From Anaerolineales bacterium (GTDB lineage: Bacteria; Chloroflexota; Anaerolineae; 4572-78; J111), in assembly GCA_015075185.1 (NCBI GenBank), contig JABTUW010000002.1:1-64000 (forward strand): a DNA stretch of 64,000 nt, written 5' to 3'. Below the pieces are notes generated by a model. That model did not search any database and had not been told where the DNA came from. It saw nothing but the letters and a program-made list of their open reading frames with translations. The translations under genes and the position numbers were made by a program. Position 1 is the stretch's first letter, and every line of letters begins with the position of its first letter. Of the stretch, positions 42,675 to 51,592 are shown in pieces.

Positions 42675-44990
42675 ATGCAGAACAAAAATTATTTTGATCA
42701 ATTCATTCAAAGTTCACTGATGACCAAGATCGTTTTGGCCGCAGTAGTGCTGATCTGGAGCGTCGTCTTTGTGTTGCTTTTCTTCCTAACGACGCTGTTC
42801 TTGGAGCAGCCAAGCGAGGCCCTGCAGGCAACCGCTGTGGTCACAACCCCAGCTATTGGGTTAAGTCCGGCGGCGGCTTCGGCCGGCAGTACGGTGACGA
42901 TTAAGGGTGAGGGTTGGCAAGCTGACTCTAAGGTTTTGATCTATCTGGTTGGGACAGATTCGCCCAGCTATGCTATCAGCAGTGCCGATGTTGATTCAAG
43001 CGGCCACTTCACGGTTGATTTTATCTTCCCGTCAGACCCGCGCTGGGCTGGCCAGCCAACTTTACAAGTTTTGGCCCAGGCCGAAAATGGCAGCATCTCA
43101 GCGCAAGCGTTATTAATGATCGTCAGCACGCCTGAGCCAGCTACGGCAACGCCTACCCCCACTGCCTCACCCAGCGCTACCAGCACGCCAACAGAAGTGG
43201 TTCAAACGCCGACAACGGTCGTTGGAGCGCCTACGACGGCGTCTGTCCCCGCCCCAGCGCAGGCTATTGCCGCCACAAATATGAATGTGCGCAGCGGCCC
43301 TGGGGTTAATTACCCGGTGGTCGGGGCGCTGCAAAGTGGCCAAACCGCGCCTGTCACCGGCCTGAGCTATGATCGCGGCTGGTGGCAAATTAAGTTTGCC
43401 GGCGGGCCGGATGGTTTTGGTTGGGTGTCGGTCAAGTATGTAACGGCTCAGAATACCGAAAACGTGCCATTGGTGCAAGCCGCCAGTGCCCCGCCCGCGC
43501 CAACCGCCACTTCTACGCCTGTTCCGACCGCGCCCCCTGCTGTCATCACCGATTGGCGCGGCGAATACTATAACAACACTGGTTTGAGCGGCGCGCCCGT
43601 TCTGGTTCGCAACGATGTGGCCGTGAACTTCAACTGGGACACCGGCTCGCCGGCGGCCAATGTGCCGGCCGATAACTTCTCCAGCCGCTGGACCCGCAGC
43701 CTGTACTTTGACGGGGCCACCTATCGCTTCCACGCCTGGGTAGACGATGGCGTCCGGCTGTGGGTGGATGACCGCCTGGTCATTGATGCCTGGTACGATA
43801 GCGCGGTCCGCGAGGTAACCGGGGACATCGGCCTGGGCAGCGGCATGCACAGCCTGCGCGTTGAGTATTACGAACACAGCGGCAGCGCCGGCATCGCTCT
43901 GTGGTGGGAAAAAGTCCCCGGTTGGAATGACAATGACAACGATAACGACAACGACAATGATAACGATAACGACAATGATAACGATAACGACAACGACAAC
44001 GACAATGATAACGATTCCGACTGGAAGGGTGAATATTGGGATAATGACGACCTGGATGACGATCGCGAGTTCGCCCGCAATGATAAGAAAATTGACTTCG
44101 ATTGGGGCGAGGGGTCACCGCGGGATCTACCGGACGATGATTTCTCTGTTCGCTGGAGCCGCCGCTACAATTTTAATGCGGGGCGCTATCGCTTCCAGGC
44201 TCGCGCCGACGACGGCATCCGGGTTTACCTGGACGGCAAACGGATCATTAACGAGTGGCACGACAGCGACGGCGGCGAGCTTTATACCGTTGAGCGCAAC
44301 CTTGAGGGTTCCCACAAGCTGGTAGTGGAATATTATGAGAATAAGGGCGATGCCCGCGTCCGGTTTACCTGGAAGCGGATTGGCGACATCGTGACCCCAA
44401 CGCCAACCCCGACCGCAACAGCGACAACCACACCAACGGCGACACCAACCGAAACACCGACGGCGACGGCGACGCCAACGTCGACTCCGACCGGCACGAT
44501 CACACCCTTTCCAACTGCAGAGCCGACCGAGGAGCCAGCCTTAACACCGGTGGTCCCGACGACCGCTCCAACTGCGGAGCCGACCGAGGAACCGGCTGTA
44601 CCGCCGGCGGCGCTGCCGACCACTGAAGCGACCGAGGAACCGACCGCGACACCAACTGCCGAGCCAACTGCAACGCCGACAACCACACCAAAGGCAACAC
44701 CGACCGAGGAACCGACCGCGACACCAACAATCGAACCTACGGTGACACCAACCGAAGTACCGACGGCAACGCCTGAACCTCCAACTCCGACTCCTGAGCC
44801 CCCGACGTCTACACCCGAACCGCCAACGCCTACACCCGAACCACCGACCCCAACTCCTGAACCGCCAACGGCGACACCGGTACCTCAACAGCCAACCGCT
44901 ACCCTAACCACGACCGTCACTCTAACCACGACTCAGTTGTTGACCACGACCCCGGCTATCGTCACCAACCCCAACCCTGATTCCGACTGA
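42675..44990 (+). CDS. Membrane-anchored surface protein: IPT-like, SH3b, two PA14 domains, Asn-Asp repeat, Thr/Pro stalk
   Basis: A signal anchor (17-42), an Ig/IPT-like domain (about 55-150, [20 protein letters not shown]), a Thr/Pro linker, an SH3b domain (about 195-265, [20 protein letters not shown]), PA14 domain 1 (about 292-415, [20 protein letters not shown] and [15 protein letters not shown]), 15 Asn-Asp pairs, PA14 domain 2 (about 450-575, [35 protein letters not shown]), then about 190 residues of [14 protein letters not shown] stalk. PA14 domains bind carbohydrate in many bacterial proteins and SH3b domains bind cell wall. The protein should be exposed on the cell surface. It lies in the signalling block but has its own promoter and terminator. 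Confidence 0.85.
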   Translation: MQNKNYFDQFIQSSLMTKIVLAAVVLIWSVVFVLLFFLTTLFLEQPSEALQATAVVTTPAIGLSPAAASAGSTVTIKGEGWQADSKVLIYLVGTDSPSYAISSADVDSSGHFTVDFIFPSDPRWAGQPTLQVLAQAENGSISAQALLMIVSTPEPATATPTPTASPSATSTPTEVVQTPTTVVGAPTTASVPAPAQAIAATNMNVRSGPGVNYPVVGALQSGQTAPVTGLSYDRGWWQIKFAGGPDGFGWVSVKYVTAQNTENVPLVQAASAPPAPTATSTPVPTAPPAVITDWRGEYYNNTGLSGAPVLVRNDVAVNFNWDTGSPAANVPADNFSSRWTRSLYFDGATYRFHAWVDDGVRLWVDDRLVIDAWYDSAVREVTGDIGLGSGMHSLRVEYYEHSGSAGIALWWEKVPGWNDNDNDNDNDNDNDNDNDNDNDNDNDNDNDSDWKGEYWDNDDLDDDREFARNDKKIDFDWGEGSPRDLPDDDFSVRWSRRYNFNAGRYRFQARADDGIRVYLDGKRIINEWHDSDGGELYTVERNLEGSHKLVVEYYENKGDARVRFTWKRIGDIVTPTPTPTATATTTPTATPTETPTATATPTSTPTGTITPFPTAEPTEEPALTPVVPTTAPTAEPTEEPAVPPAALPTTEATEEPTATPTAEPTATPTTTPKATPTEEPTATPTIEPTVTPTEVPTATPEPPTPTPEPPTSTPEPPTPTPEPPTPTPEPPTATPVPQQPTATLTTTVTLTTTQLLTTTPAIVTNPNPDSD
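43926..44015 (+). repeat. 15 tandem Asn-Asp codon pairs
   Basis: Six-base units AAYGAY repeated 15 times (90 bases) between the two PA14 domains. Third-codon positions vary between C and T in no strict order, so the array is not a fresh slippage product. The encoded acidic chain could bind calcium or act as a flexible spacer. Confidence 0.9.
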
Positions 44991-45035
44991 CATCCCGGTA
45001 ACTTTAACACCAGCGTAATAACCCCTCAAGTAGAT

Positions 45036-45066
45036 AGACCTCGGAGGCTTGCTCCGAGGTCTTTTT
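45036..45066 (+). terminator. Intrinsic terminator after the PA14/SH3b gene
   Basis: An 11-bp perfect stem AGACCTCGGAG / CTCCGAGGTCT with loop GCTTG and a following run of T. Confidence 0.88.
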
Positions 45067-45263
45067 CTATTCAAGGACTTACGCAGGATAGATACGGAAT
45101 GTGTCAAGAGACTTGTTTTTTCACTTTAGGAGGCGGACCCCGGATGACTTTTGGGAAACATACTCAGTACTTTCTACTTTTCGCTAAATGACCTTTGCCA
45201 CTGTTGCTGGTCCTATTTCTGAGGTATGCTTGGGTAAAAACATGCAGAGTACCGGAAAATTAC

Positions 45264-47105
45264 ATGTTTAAACTGCTCCGTTATTTCTCGGTTACCAGTT
45301 TCATCGCCTTTGTGGTAGTGGCGGCCTTGTTGGGAGTGTTCTATCGCCAGCTCGTTCTCAGCCATCTGATTGAGATTGCCGAAAATAAAAATATCGCCCT
45401 GACTCAGGCATTTTCAAATTCATTATGGCCCCAATTTGCCCCCTTTGTTACCTCAGCTTCGGGCCTTTCAGTTGACGAATTACGAAGTCACCCTGAAATT
45501 TCCAGACTCCACCAAGCCGTTTTGAGACAGATGGAAGGTTTAACGATCGTTAAGGTTAAGGTCTATAACCTCAATGGGCTGACGGTCTTCTCGACAGAAG
45601 CCAAGCAAATCGGTGAGGATAAAAGCAATAATGCCGGCTACCTGGCAGCGCGATCCGGCCAAGTGGCTAGTGAACTGACTCACCGTGAAACCTTTAGCGC
45701 CTTTGAAGACACAATCGAGGACCGTGACGTTTTTTCAAGTTATATTCCTATCCGGCGTGGCGGCCCAACCGGGCCAATCGAGGGTGTCTTTGAAGTTTAT
45801 GACGATGTGACTCCTTTAATTCAGCGGCTAGAACAAGCGCAGCGAAATGTCATCATCGGCGTCAGCCTCACTTTAGCCTTACTCTATGCGGTGCTCTTTT
45901 TTATCGTTAAGCGGGCCGACGATATCATTCAGCACCAATACAGTGAACTCAAGCACAGCACGGCGGCGTTACAAGAAAGTGAGGAACGCTTCCGCCAGGT
46001 GATTTCATCCATTAGTGATCACATTTACATGACCAAATTGACCAAGAATGAGCCTATTAATCACTATATTTCCCCTAATTTTGAGGCCCTAACCGGCTAT
46101 CGGTCGGAAAAATTGATGGCTGAGTGGAACTTCTGGCCCTCAAGCCTGATTCATCCTGACGATAGAGCCGCTGCTGCCGCTCAATTTGAAAAGTTTGCTC
46201 ACGGTCAGAATAGTGAGGTAGAATACCGCCTGATTCGGGCCGATGGTCAGGTTATCTGGATACGCGACAGCGGCCGCGTAGAAAAAGATGCTGATCAGGA
46301 GAGCATCATTATTTATGGTGTGATTAGTGATATTACCGGACGTAAACAAGCAGAGGAGGCCCTGGCTCTGGCCCGTGATGAGGCTCTGAAAGCTAACCGG
46401 CTGAAAAGTCAGCTTTTAGCCAATGTCAGCCACGACCTACGCACGCCCCTCAGTGCTATCCTCGGATATGTAGATATGCTGCAATTTGGTGTCTATGGAC
46501 CTCTTACTACCCAGCAACAAAGCATTACCCAAAAAATCATGAGCTGCACAACCCGCCTAACCGACCTGGTCAACCATTTGCTGGATCAGGCTCAACTGGA
46601 AGCAGGCACCTTGAAATTGAACCCGACTTGGTTGGCACCGGCCGGCCTTATTGACCAGGTAAAGAGTACCTTGGGCATCTTGGTCGAGGCCAAAGGATTA
46701 CAATTGATCAGCGACATCGCTGCCGATGTGCCTCCTCTCGTCTGGGGTGATCCGGCCCGATTAGAACAGATTATAATTAATCTGGTCAGCAACGCCATCA
46801 AATTCACCGAGCAAGGATCGGTGCGTATCTGTATTTATCGGCCTGACGAAACCCATTGGGCTATCCAGGTGTCTGATACCGGGCCTGGCATCCCAAGCGA
46901 GGCCCATTCTTACATCTTCGAGGCCTTTCGGCAGGTGGATAATGGAGTGACGCCGAAGCAAAGTGGCACTGGGTTGGGTCTTTCGATAGTCAAACAATTG
47001 ACCACATTAATGGAAGGGCAGGTTACCGTAGAAAGTAGAGTAGGACAAGGGAGCACTTTTACCGCCCTGTTACCTTTAATTCAGAAGCCGGAGGTTGTTA
47101 CATGA
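45264..47105 (+). CDS. Membrane histidine kinase with PAS domain
   Basis: The start is set at ATG 45264 (MFKLLRYFSVTSFIAFVVVA); an in-frame TTG at 45195 would add 23 residues before the first membrane helix without a ribosome site. Two helices (about 8-30 and 205-225) flank an extracellular sensor region with VKVKVYNLNGLTVFSTEA and a Cys-free fold. A PAS domain follows (about 255-375, SISDHIYMTKLTKNEPINHY, then GVISDITGRKQAEEAL), then the His-box LLANVSHDLRTPLSAILGYV and an ATPase domain (NLVSNAIKFTEQG, VSDTGPGIP, GTGLGLSIVKQL). It overlaps the receiver gene by four bases. Confidence 0.9.
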   Translation: MFKLLRYFSVTSFIAFVVVAALLGVFYRQLVLSHLIEIAENKNIALTQAFSNSLWPQFAPFVTSASGLSVDELRSHPEISRLHQAVLRQMEGLTIVKVKVYNLNGLTVFSTEAKQIGEDKSNNAGYLAARSGQVASELTHRETFSAFEDTIEDRDVFSSYIPIRRGGPTGPIEGVFEVYDDVTPLIQRLEQAQRNVIIGVSLTLALLYAVLFFIVKRADDIIQHQYSELKHSTAALQESEERFRQVISSISDHIYMTKLTKNEPINHYISPNFEALTGYRSEKLMAEWNFWPSSLIHPDDRAAAAAQFEKFAHGQNSEVEYRLIRADGQVIWIRDSGRVEKDADQESIIIYGVISDITGRKQAEEALALARDEALKANRLKSQLLANVSHDLRTPLSAILGYVDMLQFGVYGPLTTQQQSITQKIMSCTTRLTDLVNHLLDQAQLEAGTLKLNPTWLAPAGLIDQVKSTLGILVEAKGLQLISDIAADVPPLVWGDPARLEQIIINLVSNAIKFTEQGSVRICIYRPDETHWAIQVSDTGPGIPSEAHSYIFEAFRQVDNGVTPKQSGTGLGLSIVKQLTTLMEGQVTVESRVGQGSTFTALLPLIQKPEVVT

Positions 47106-47476
47106 ACGACCGGTTGGCCTTGATTATCGAAGATGATCCGGACTTGGCGTTCATTTTTGCCGAGGCTTTGAAAGCTGCCGGTTTTGAAATTGAAATTATC
47201 CAGGATGGGAAGTTGGCTCTGTCCCGTTTGGCTAATACTAATCCGACGGTTGTAGTCTTGGACTTACAATTACCCCACGCTTCAGGCGAACAGATTCTTC
47301 GCCAAATTCGCACTGATAGCCGACTAATGAAGACCCGGGTCATCATCGCCTCTGCTAATTCGCTTATGGCCGAGTCCCTACGAGCAGAGGCGGATTTAAC
47401 GCTGATTAAGCCCATCAGCTTTAGCCAGTTGCGCGACCTGGCTATCCGCCTGCGTCCGTCCGAATTAAGTGATTGA
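47102..47476 (+). CDS. Stand-alone receiver-domain response regulator
   Basis: 124 residues: LALIIEDDPDLAFIFAEALK, phospho-acceptor Asp in VVVLDLQLPHASGEQ, IIASANS and Lys in LIKPISF. It has no output domain. Its ATG overlaps the kinase stop (ATGA), so it is the direct partner of that kinase. The gene ends 48 bases before the convergent DUF1028 gene. Confidence 0.9.
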   Translation: MNDRLALIIEDDPDLAFIFAEALKAAGFEIEIIQDGKLALSRLANTNPTVVVLDLQLPHASGEQILRQIRTDSRLMKTRVIIASANSLMAESLRAEADLTLIKPISFSQLRDLAIRLRPSELSD

Positions 47477-47524
47477 AGTCGTTTGGTGCTATCAGTTAAA
47501 AACCCCGCTCATAATTGTGACAAC

Positions 47525-48409
47525 TTATTCCCTAAACCGCTGCCGTAAAAATTCCAGCGCCACAGTATCAATCAAAGTATTGTGCCAGCGCTCCTCCAGG
47601 TTTTCGATGCCGTACAAATCCCACAGAGCTTTCTTCGTAACTTCATCATAAACGCCGTTGATCTCGCCTTGATAATGGCCGCTCTTTTGCAGAATGGTCT
47701 GCAATTCGCAGGCAATGTCTTCACCGATAGGGAGCAGATCCTCGGGGGCAGACTTGGCCAGGTAGAGCCGGTGCAGATCGAGCAGGCGGCGCAGTTCGGC
47801 GATGGGTTCCACGTGGTCGTCAACACGCAGGTCAATAAAGCGATCATTGCGACCGCCGTAGCCGCCCCCGGTCCGCACCACCAGCAGCGCCGCCGATTGC
47901 TGGCCCCGGCTGTCGCCGCCGGCGGCCTGTCCGGCGGCCAGGGCAGTCACCAATCGCTCGGCCAAAGAGCCGGGGGTCGCCTCAAAGGTGCGAGCCATTG
48001 CCTCGACCGTGTCTTCGCCCACCAGAATATTCCCCGCGCAGGCGTAGCCCTCGCCGATAATGTGGCCGGCCCACGCATGGCACGCCTGGCCGGTATAAGC
48101 TGCGGCCCGCCCAAAGGCGTCTACCAGGGCCACCTGCCTTTGGCTGGAGTCGTGGTCGGCAGCCAGCAACTGTTTTAAGGCTTCCGGCCCGGTCCACCCC
48201 GCCGCCATCGAGCGCAGCCCTTCCGAGCCATAAGTGGTATTGGCCAAAGATTGGGTCGCCACCGCGCCCACCCCGGCCTGCGCCCAGGGCACTACCGAAC
48301 CGACAGCCAAAAATTTGGATTGGACCACCACTCCCAAATCGCCGTTGGCCGGATCTCGCGCCACAATTGAGAAGGTTGATGGGCGGATTTTGGGTGTTGA
48401 CATCTGCAT
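47525..48409 (-). CDS. DUF1028 family protein with C-terminal peptidoglycan-binding-like domain
   Basis: The DUF1028 core (about 1-215) opens TFSIVARDPANGDLGVVVQS and continues VPWAQAGVGAVATQSLANTT, QVALVDAFGRAAAYTGQAC and YACAGNILVGEDTVEAMART. It is thought to be an N-terminal-nucleophile-like fold of unknown activity. The C-terminal 70 residues (LQTILQKSGHYQGEINGVYD) look like the small peptidoglycan-binding helical domain that often follows DUF1028. The ribosome site GGAGGT lies just after an ATG at 48421 and five bases before ATG 48409, so I use the latter. There is no signal peptide. It is divergent from a peptide transporter gene set, which is a usual neighbour type. Confidence 0.85.
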   Translation of the reverse strand: MQMSTPKIRPSTFSIVARDPANGDLGVVVQSKFLAVGSVVPWAQAGVGAVATQSLANTTYGSEGLRSMAAGWTGPEALKQLLAADHDSSQRQVALVDAFGRAAAYTGQACHAWAGHIIGEGYACAGNILVGEDTVEAMARTFEATPGSLAERLVTALAAGQAAGGDSRGQQSAALLVVRTGGGYGGRNDRFIDLRVDDHVEPIAELRRLLDLHRLYLAKSAPEDLLPIGEDIACELQTILQKSGHYQGEINGVYDEVTKKALWDLYGIENLEERWHNTLIDTVALEFLRQRFRE

Positions 48410-48441
48410 AGTTACCTCCATTGAAAATAGTAATCAGTTAA

Positions 48442-48490
48442 CAGTAAGCAGTGGACAGTGACCAGTTTGACTGCTTACTGATCACTGTCC
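48442..48490. repeat. Interleaved inverted repeats (A-B-A'-B')
   Basis: CAGTAAGCAGT (48442-48452) pairs with ACTGCTTACTG (48470-48480), and GGACAGTGA (48453-48461) pairs with TCACTGTCC (48482-48490). The two pairs are interleaved, so the RNA could fold either as one hairpin, the other, or a pseudoknot. Confidence 0.75.
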
Positions 48491-48586
48491 ACTGTCCTTA
48501 TCCTCGATGATATGCTAAAGAATACGCAAACTGAACGGGGCACATACTATACTTTCCCAGCCCGGTTTTGTCAATCACATTTTTAC

Positions 48587-48721
48587 GGTGAGCAGCAATT
48601 CCAAATATGAGGAGCCAGCATCCTCAGATGCGGCGGCGTTCGGCATCTTGAGGATGCCTCACTCCACGAAATTGGCGCAAATTTGCTAACCGGGTTTGCA
48701 AATTTGGAATTGCTGGTGAGC
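48587..48721. mobile_element. MITE-like element with 13-bp inverted ends and 7-bp flanking duplication
   Basis: The ends are AGCAATTCCAAAT (48594-48606) and ATTTGGAATTGCT (48702-48714), perfect inverted repeats. GGTGAGC stands directly outside each end (48587-48593 and 48715-48721), as expected for a target duplication. The 121-bp body contains an internal hairpin (GCATCCTCAGATGC at 48618, GCATCTTGAGGATGC at 48643, one bulge). No open frame is present. This is the pattern of a non-autonomous element; the transposase family is unknown. Confidence 0.7.
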
Positions 48722-48857
48722 AATATAAAACTTTGACAGTTTTAACCGTCCCCATTAGAATGAAGCCCTTCGTTCTACACTCCTGGCTGTAATTTCTTCT
48801 GTCTTCCCTCCTCAAACTTCTTGATTAACCATATTTATTGGATGTTAAGGAGGAGAA

Positions 48858-50540
48858 ATGTTTAAGAGAGACTTGTTGATTATAAGCAGCTTGATCCTGG
48901 CCGCGTTGCTCTTTGCGGCCTGTACCTCGGCGGCTCCGCCCACGGCTGCGCCTGCGCCGGGTGGGGCCGCGGAGGAGTCAGGCGCAGCCGCGACACAACC
49001 GGCCACCGCCGAGTCCCAGGCAGCGCCGGCCTCAGGTCCACGCGAGGGTGGAACCATTATCGTCGGCTTGCAGGCCGAACCGACCACGCTCGACGCGCCC
49101 CAGTTGAGCGACTACAACACGGCGCGGGCGGCGATGGGCATGTATGACAGCCTGACCCGCTTCAAGGATGAAAGCACCGAGATTGAGCCAGGGTTGGCCG
49201 AGTCCTGGGATATTTCGGATGATGGGCTGGTCTATACCCTGCACCTGCGTCAAGGGGTCAAGTTCCACGACGGCGCTGATTTCAACGCTGAGGCAGTTAA
49301 ATTCAACATCGAGCGCCAAATTGTTCCCGACCATCCGGCGGCCGAATCGGGTGAGTTCCCCTATGCCGAGTTCACCTGGGGCATGCTGGATAAGGTCGAG
49401 GTTGTGGACGATGCTACCGTCAAATTGACGCTTAAAGAGCGGTTCGCGCCCTTCCTCAACCACCTGGCCATGCATCCGGCGGCGATGGTTAGTCCGGCAG
49501 CCATTAATCAGCATGGCAAGGATATCTCCAACCATCCTGTGGGTACGGGACCGTTCAAGTTTGTCAGTTGGACGCCCGGCGTAGAGGTCGTGCTGGAAAA
49601 GAATCCGGATTACTGGCGCGGCGCGCCTCATGTGGATAGGGTCATCTACCGTCCCATTATTGAGGACCAATCGCGCTTAACCGAGCTGGAGTCCGGCGGG
49701 GTCAACTTTATTGTCAACATTCCGCCCGATGACCTGGCCCGGCTGAAAGAAGATGCTCGCTTAACCACGGTTGAACAGCCCGGCATGCACGCCTGGTGGG
49801 TTGCTTTCAACCAATCTAGGCCGCCTTTCAACGATAGCAAGGTTCGCCAGGCGGTGAATTATGCGGTCAACAAAAAAGCCATCGTGGATAACCTCCTTAA
49901 GGGGACCGGCACCCTAGCCATCAATCCCCTGCCGCCGGTGGTCTGGAGTTATACCGACCAAATCCAAACCTATGATTACGACCCTGAAAAAGCCAAGCAG
50001 TTGCTAACCGAGGCCGGCTACCCCGACGGCTTCACCTGCAACTTCTGGGTGCCGGAGTCAGGTTCGGGGATGCAGCAGCCGGTCGCTATGGGCACGGCCA
50101 TTCAGGCCGATCTCAAAGCCGTAGGGATTGACTGCCAAATCGAGCAGTTTGAGTGGGGAACCTATCTGGACAAAGTGATAGTGCCCCCGGACAAGGCCGA
50201 GTACGATATGTTTGAAATGTCGTGGATCGGCGATAACGGCGACCCGGACAACCATCTGTATATTTTGCTTAGCGGCGACCAGTGGCCGCCCAACGGTTAT
50301 AATATGGGTTTCTACAAAAACGACAAGGTGGATGCGCTGCTGCGTGAGGCCCGCACCACCCTGGATAAGGCCAAACGGACCGAGTTGTATCAAGAAGCGC
50401 AAAAGCTCATCGCCGAAGACCCGCCCTGGCTGCTGGTGGATCACGAAGCTCAGATTGTGGTGATGGATAAGAAGATCAAGGACTTTAAACTCCATCCCAC
50501 CGGCCCTTTCCGCTTTGAGAATGTGTGGATTGAGGAATAA
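48858..50540 (+). CDS. Family 5 extracellular solute-binding lipoprotein (peptide/nickel type)
   Basis: A lipoprotein signal (LLIISSLILAALLFAAC) with Cys at the cleavage site, an Ala/Pro-rich linker, then the OppA/DppA fold: GGTIIVGLQAEPTTLDAPQL, ESWDISDDGLVYTLHLRQGV, KFHDGADFNAEAVKFNIERQ, NHPVGTGPFKFVSWTPGVEV, VRQAVNYAVNKKAIVDNLLK and PEKAKQLLTEAGYPDGFTCN. It would capture a peptide or similar solute. AAGGAGG precedes the ATG. It is followed by two permease genes but no ATPase gene. Confidence 0.93.
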   Translation: MFKRDLLIISSLILAALLFAACTSAAPPTAAPAPGGAAEESGAAATQPATAESQAAPASGPREGGTIIVGLQAEPTTLDAPQLSDYNTARAAMGMYDSLTRFKDESTEIEPGLAESWDISDDGLVYTLHLRQGVKFHDGADFNAEAVKFNIERQIVPDHPAAESGEFPYAEFTWGMLDKVEVVDDATVKLTLKERFAPFLNHLAMHPAAMVSPAAINQHGKDISNHPVGTGPFKFVSWTPGVEVVLEKNPDYWRGAPHVDRVIYRPIIEDQSRLTELESGGVNFIVNIPPDDLARLKEDARLTTVEQPGMHAWWVAFNQSRPPFNDSKVRQAVNYAVNKKAIVDNLLKGTGTLAINPLPPVVWSYTDQIQTYDYDPEKAKQLLTEAGYPDGFTCNFWVPESGSGMQQPVAMGTAIQADLKAVGIDCQIEQFEWGTYLDKVIVPPDKAEYDMFEMSWIGDNGDPDNHLYILLSGDQWPPNGYNMGFYKNDKVDALLREARTTLDKAKRTELYQEAQKLIAEDPPWLLVDHEAQIVVMDKKIKDFKLHPTGPFRFENVWIEE

Positions 50541-50568
50541 GATAAGATTACAGGGTAGCAGGTAGCAA

Positions 50569-50615
50569 GTTGCAGAGTAGCAGCCTAACCGATTGCGACC
50601 CTGCTACTCTGCAAC
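50569..50615. repeat. 15-bp inverted repeat between binding protein and permease genes
   Basis: GTTGCAGAGTAGCAG (50569-50583) and CTGCTACTCTGCAAC (50601-50615), perfect, loop of 17. It sits in a stretch of similar short words (gggtagcaggtagcaag). It could hold back transcription into, or protect the mRNA before, the permease genes, giving more binding protein than permease. Confidence 0.8.
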
Positions 50616-50641
50616 TCTGTTGTATGTAAGAGTATTGCTTG

Positions 50642-51592
50642 ATGACTCGCTACATTCTTCAAAGAATTCTTAGCCTGTTGCCGGTATTGGTGGGTGTCAC
50701 CTTGCTGGTTTTCCTGGTCATGCAGTTAGCTCCCGGCGACCCGGCCCAGATCATGCTGGGGCCAAAGGCCACCGAAACTTCTTTAACGCAACTGCGCCAC
50801 GAGTTGGGCCTCGATCAACCGCTGCACATCCAGTATAGCCGCTGGGTAACCCGGGTGCTGCAAGGCGATTGGGGGCGCTCTATCCAGCTCAAGCGGGAAG
50901 TGCTGCCCTTCATCCTGGAACGCTTCCGTAACTCGGCTTATCTGATGGCCCTGGCCGTCTTGTTGGCCTGTGTCGTGGGTATCCCGGCCGGCATTCTCTC
51001 TGCTGTTCGCCAATATTCGGTGGGAGACCGCCTGGCCATGATTTTGGTCTTAATGGGCTTCTCCGTGCCCGTCTTCTGGCTGGGGATAATCCTCCAGATT
51101 GTGTTCGGGCTTAAACTGGGTATTTTGCCGGTCTCCGGCCTACAATCGGCGGGGCAGACCGGCGCCGCCGATTTGCTGCTCCATCTTGTTTTACCGGCAC
51201 TCACCCTGGCGACCGGGGCAACCGCTATCATCGCCCGCATGACCCGCTCCAGCATGCTCGAAGTCATCCGGCAGGATTACATCCGCACGGCCTGGGCCAA
51301 AGGGTTGGCCGAACGCCTGGTCATCAACCGCCATGCCTTGAAGAACGCTCTGATCCCGGTGATCACCATCGTTGGCTTACAGGTAGGCTACCTGCTGGGG
51401 GGTGACATTCTGGTTGAGACCGTTTTTTCCTATCCGGGCATCGGCCTGGCCATGGTCAACGGCATCCTGGCCAGGGATTTTCCCCTGGTCCAGGGCGCTA
51501 TTCTCCTGGTGGCGTCCTCCTACGTGCTCATCAATCTGGCCGTAGATGTGGCTTACGCTTACCTAGACCCGCGCATCCATTATGAGCAGTGA
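50642..51592 (+). CDS. Peptide-type ABC transporter permease (DppB-like)
   Basis: MTRYILQRILSLLPVLVGVTL, then FLVMQLAPGDPA and LGLDQPLHIQYSRWV, are the standard DppB opening. Six membrane helices and the ATPase-contact loop YIRTAWAKGLAERLVINRHA follow. The start is ATG 50642; a TTG directly before it (50639) adds one Met. It overlaps the next permease gene by 11 bases. Confidence 0.95.
   Translation: MTRYILQRILSLLPVLVGVTLLVFLVMQLAPGDPAQIMLGPKATETSLTQLRHELGLDQPLHIQYSRWVTRVLQGDWGRSIQLKREVLPFILERFRNSAYLMALAVLLACVVGIPAGILSAVRQYSVGDRLAMILVLMGFSVPVFWLGIILQIVFGLKLGILPVSGLQSAGQTGAADLLLHLVLPALTLATGATAIIARMTRSSMLEVIRQDYIRTAWAKGLAERLVINRHALKNALIPVITIVGLQVGYLLGGDILVETVFSYPGIGLAMVNGILARDFPLVQGAILLVASSYVLINLAVDVAYAYLDPRIHYEQ

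Larger units (their letters stand above)
48422..48857. other. Gene-free spacer with repeats between DUF1028 and peptide transporter genes
   Basis: It contains the interleaved inverted repeats at 48442-48490 and the MITE-like element at 48587-48721. A 63-codon minus-strand open frame across the MITE has no protein-like features. AAGGAGG at about 48847 serves the next gene. No promoter is clear. Confidence 0.6.

Noticed and set aside
43926..44015. Tandem repeat as a CRISPR or minisatellite
   Set aside because: The unit is six bases, in frame, and encodes Asn-Asp; there are no spacers.
48624..48815. 63-codon minus-strand frame
   Set aside because: It runs across the MITE-like element and its flank, with no protein-like features.
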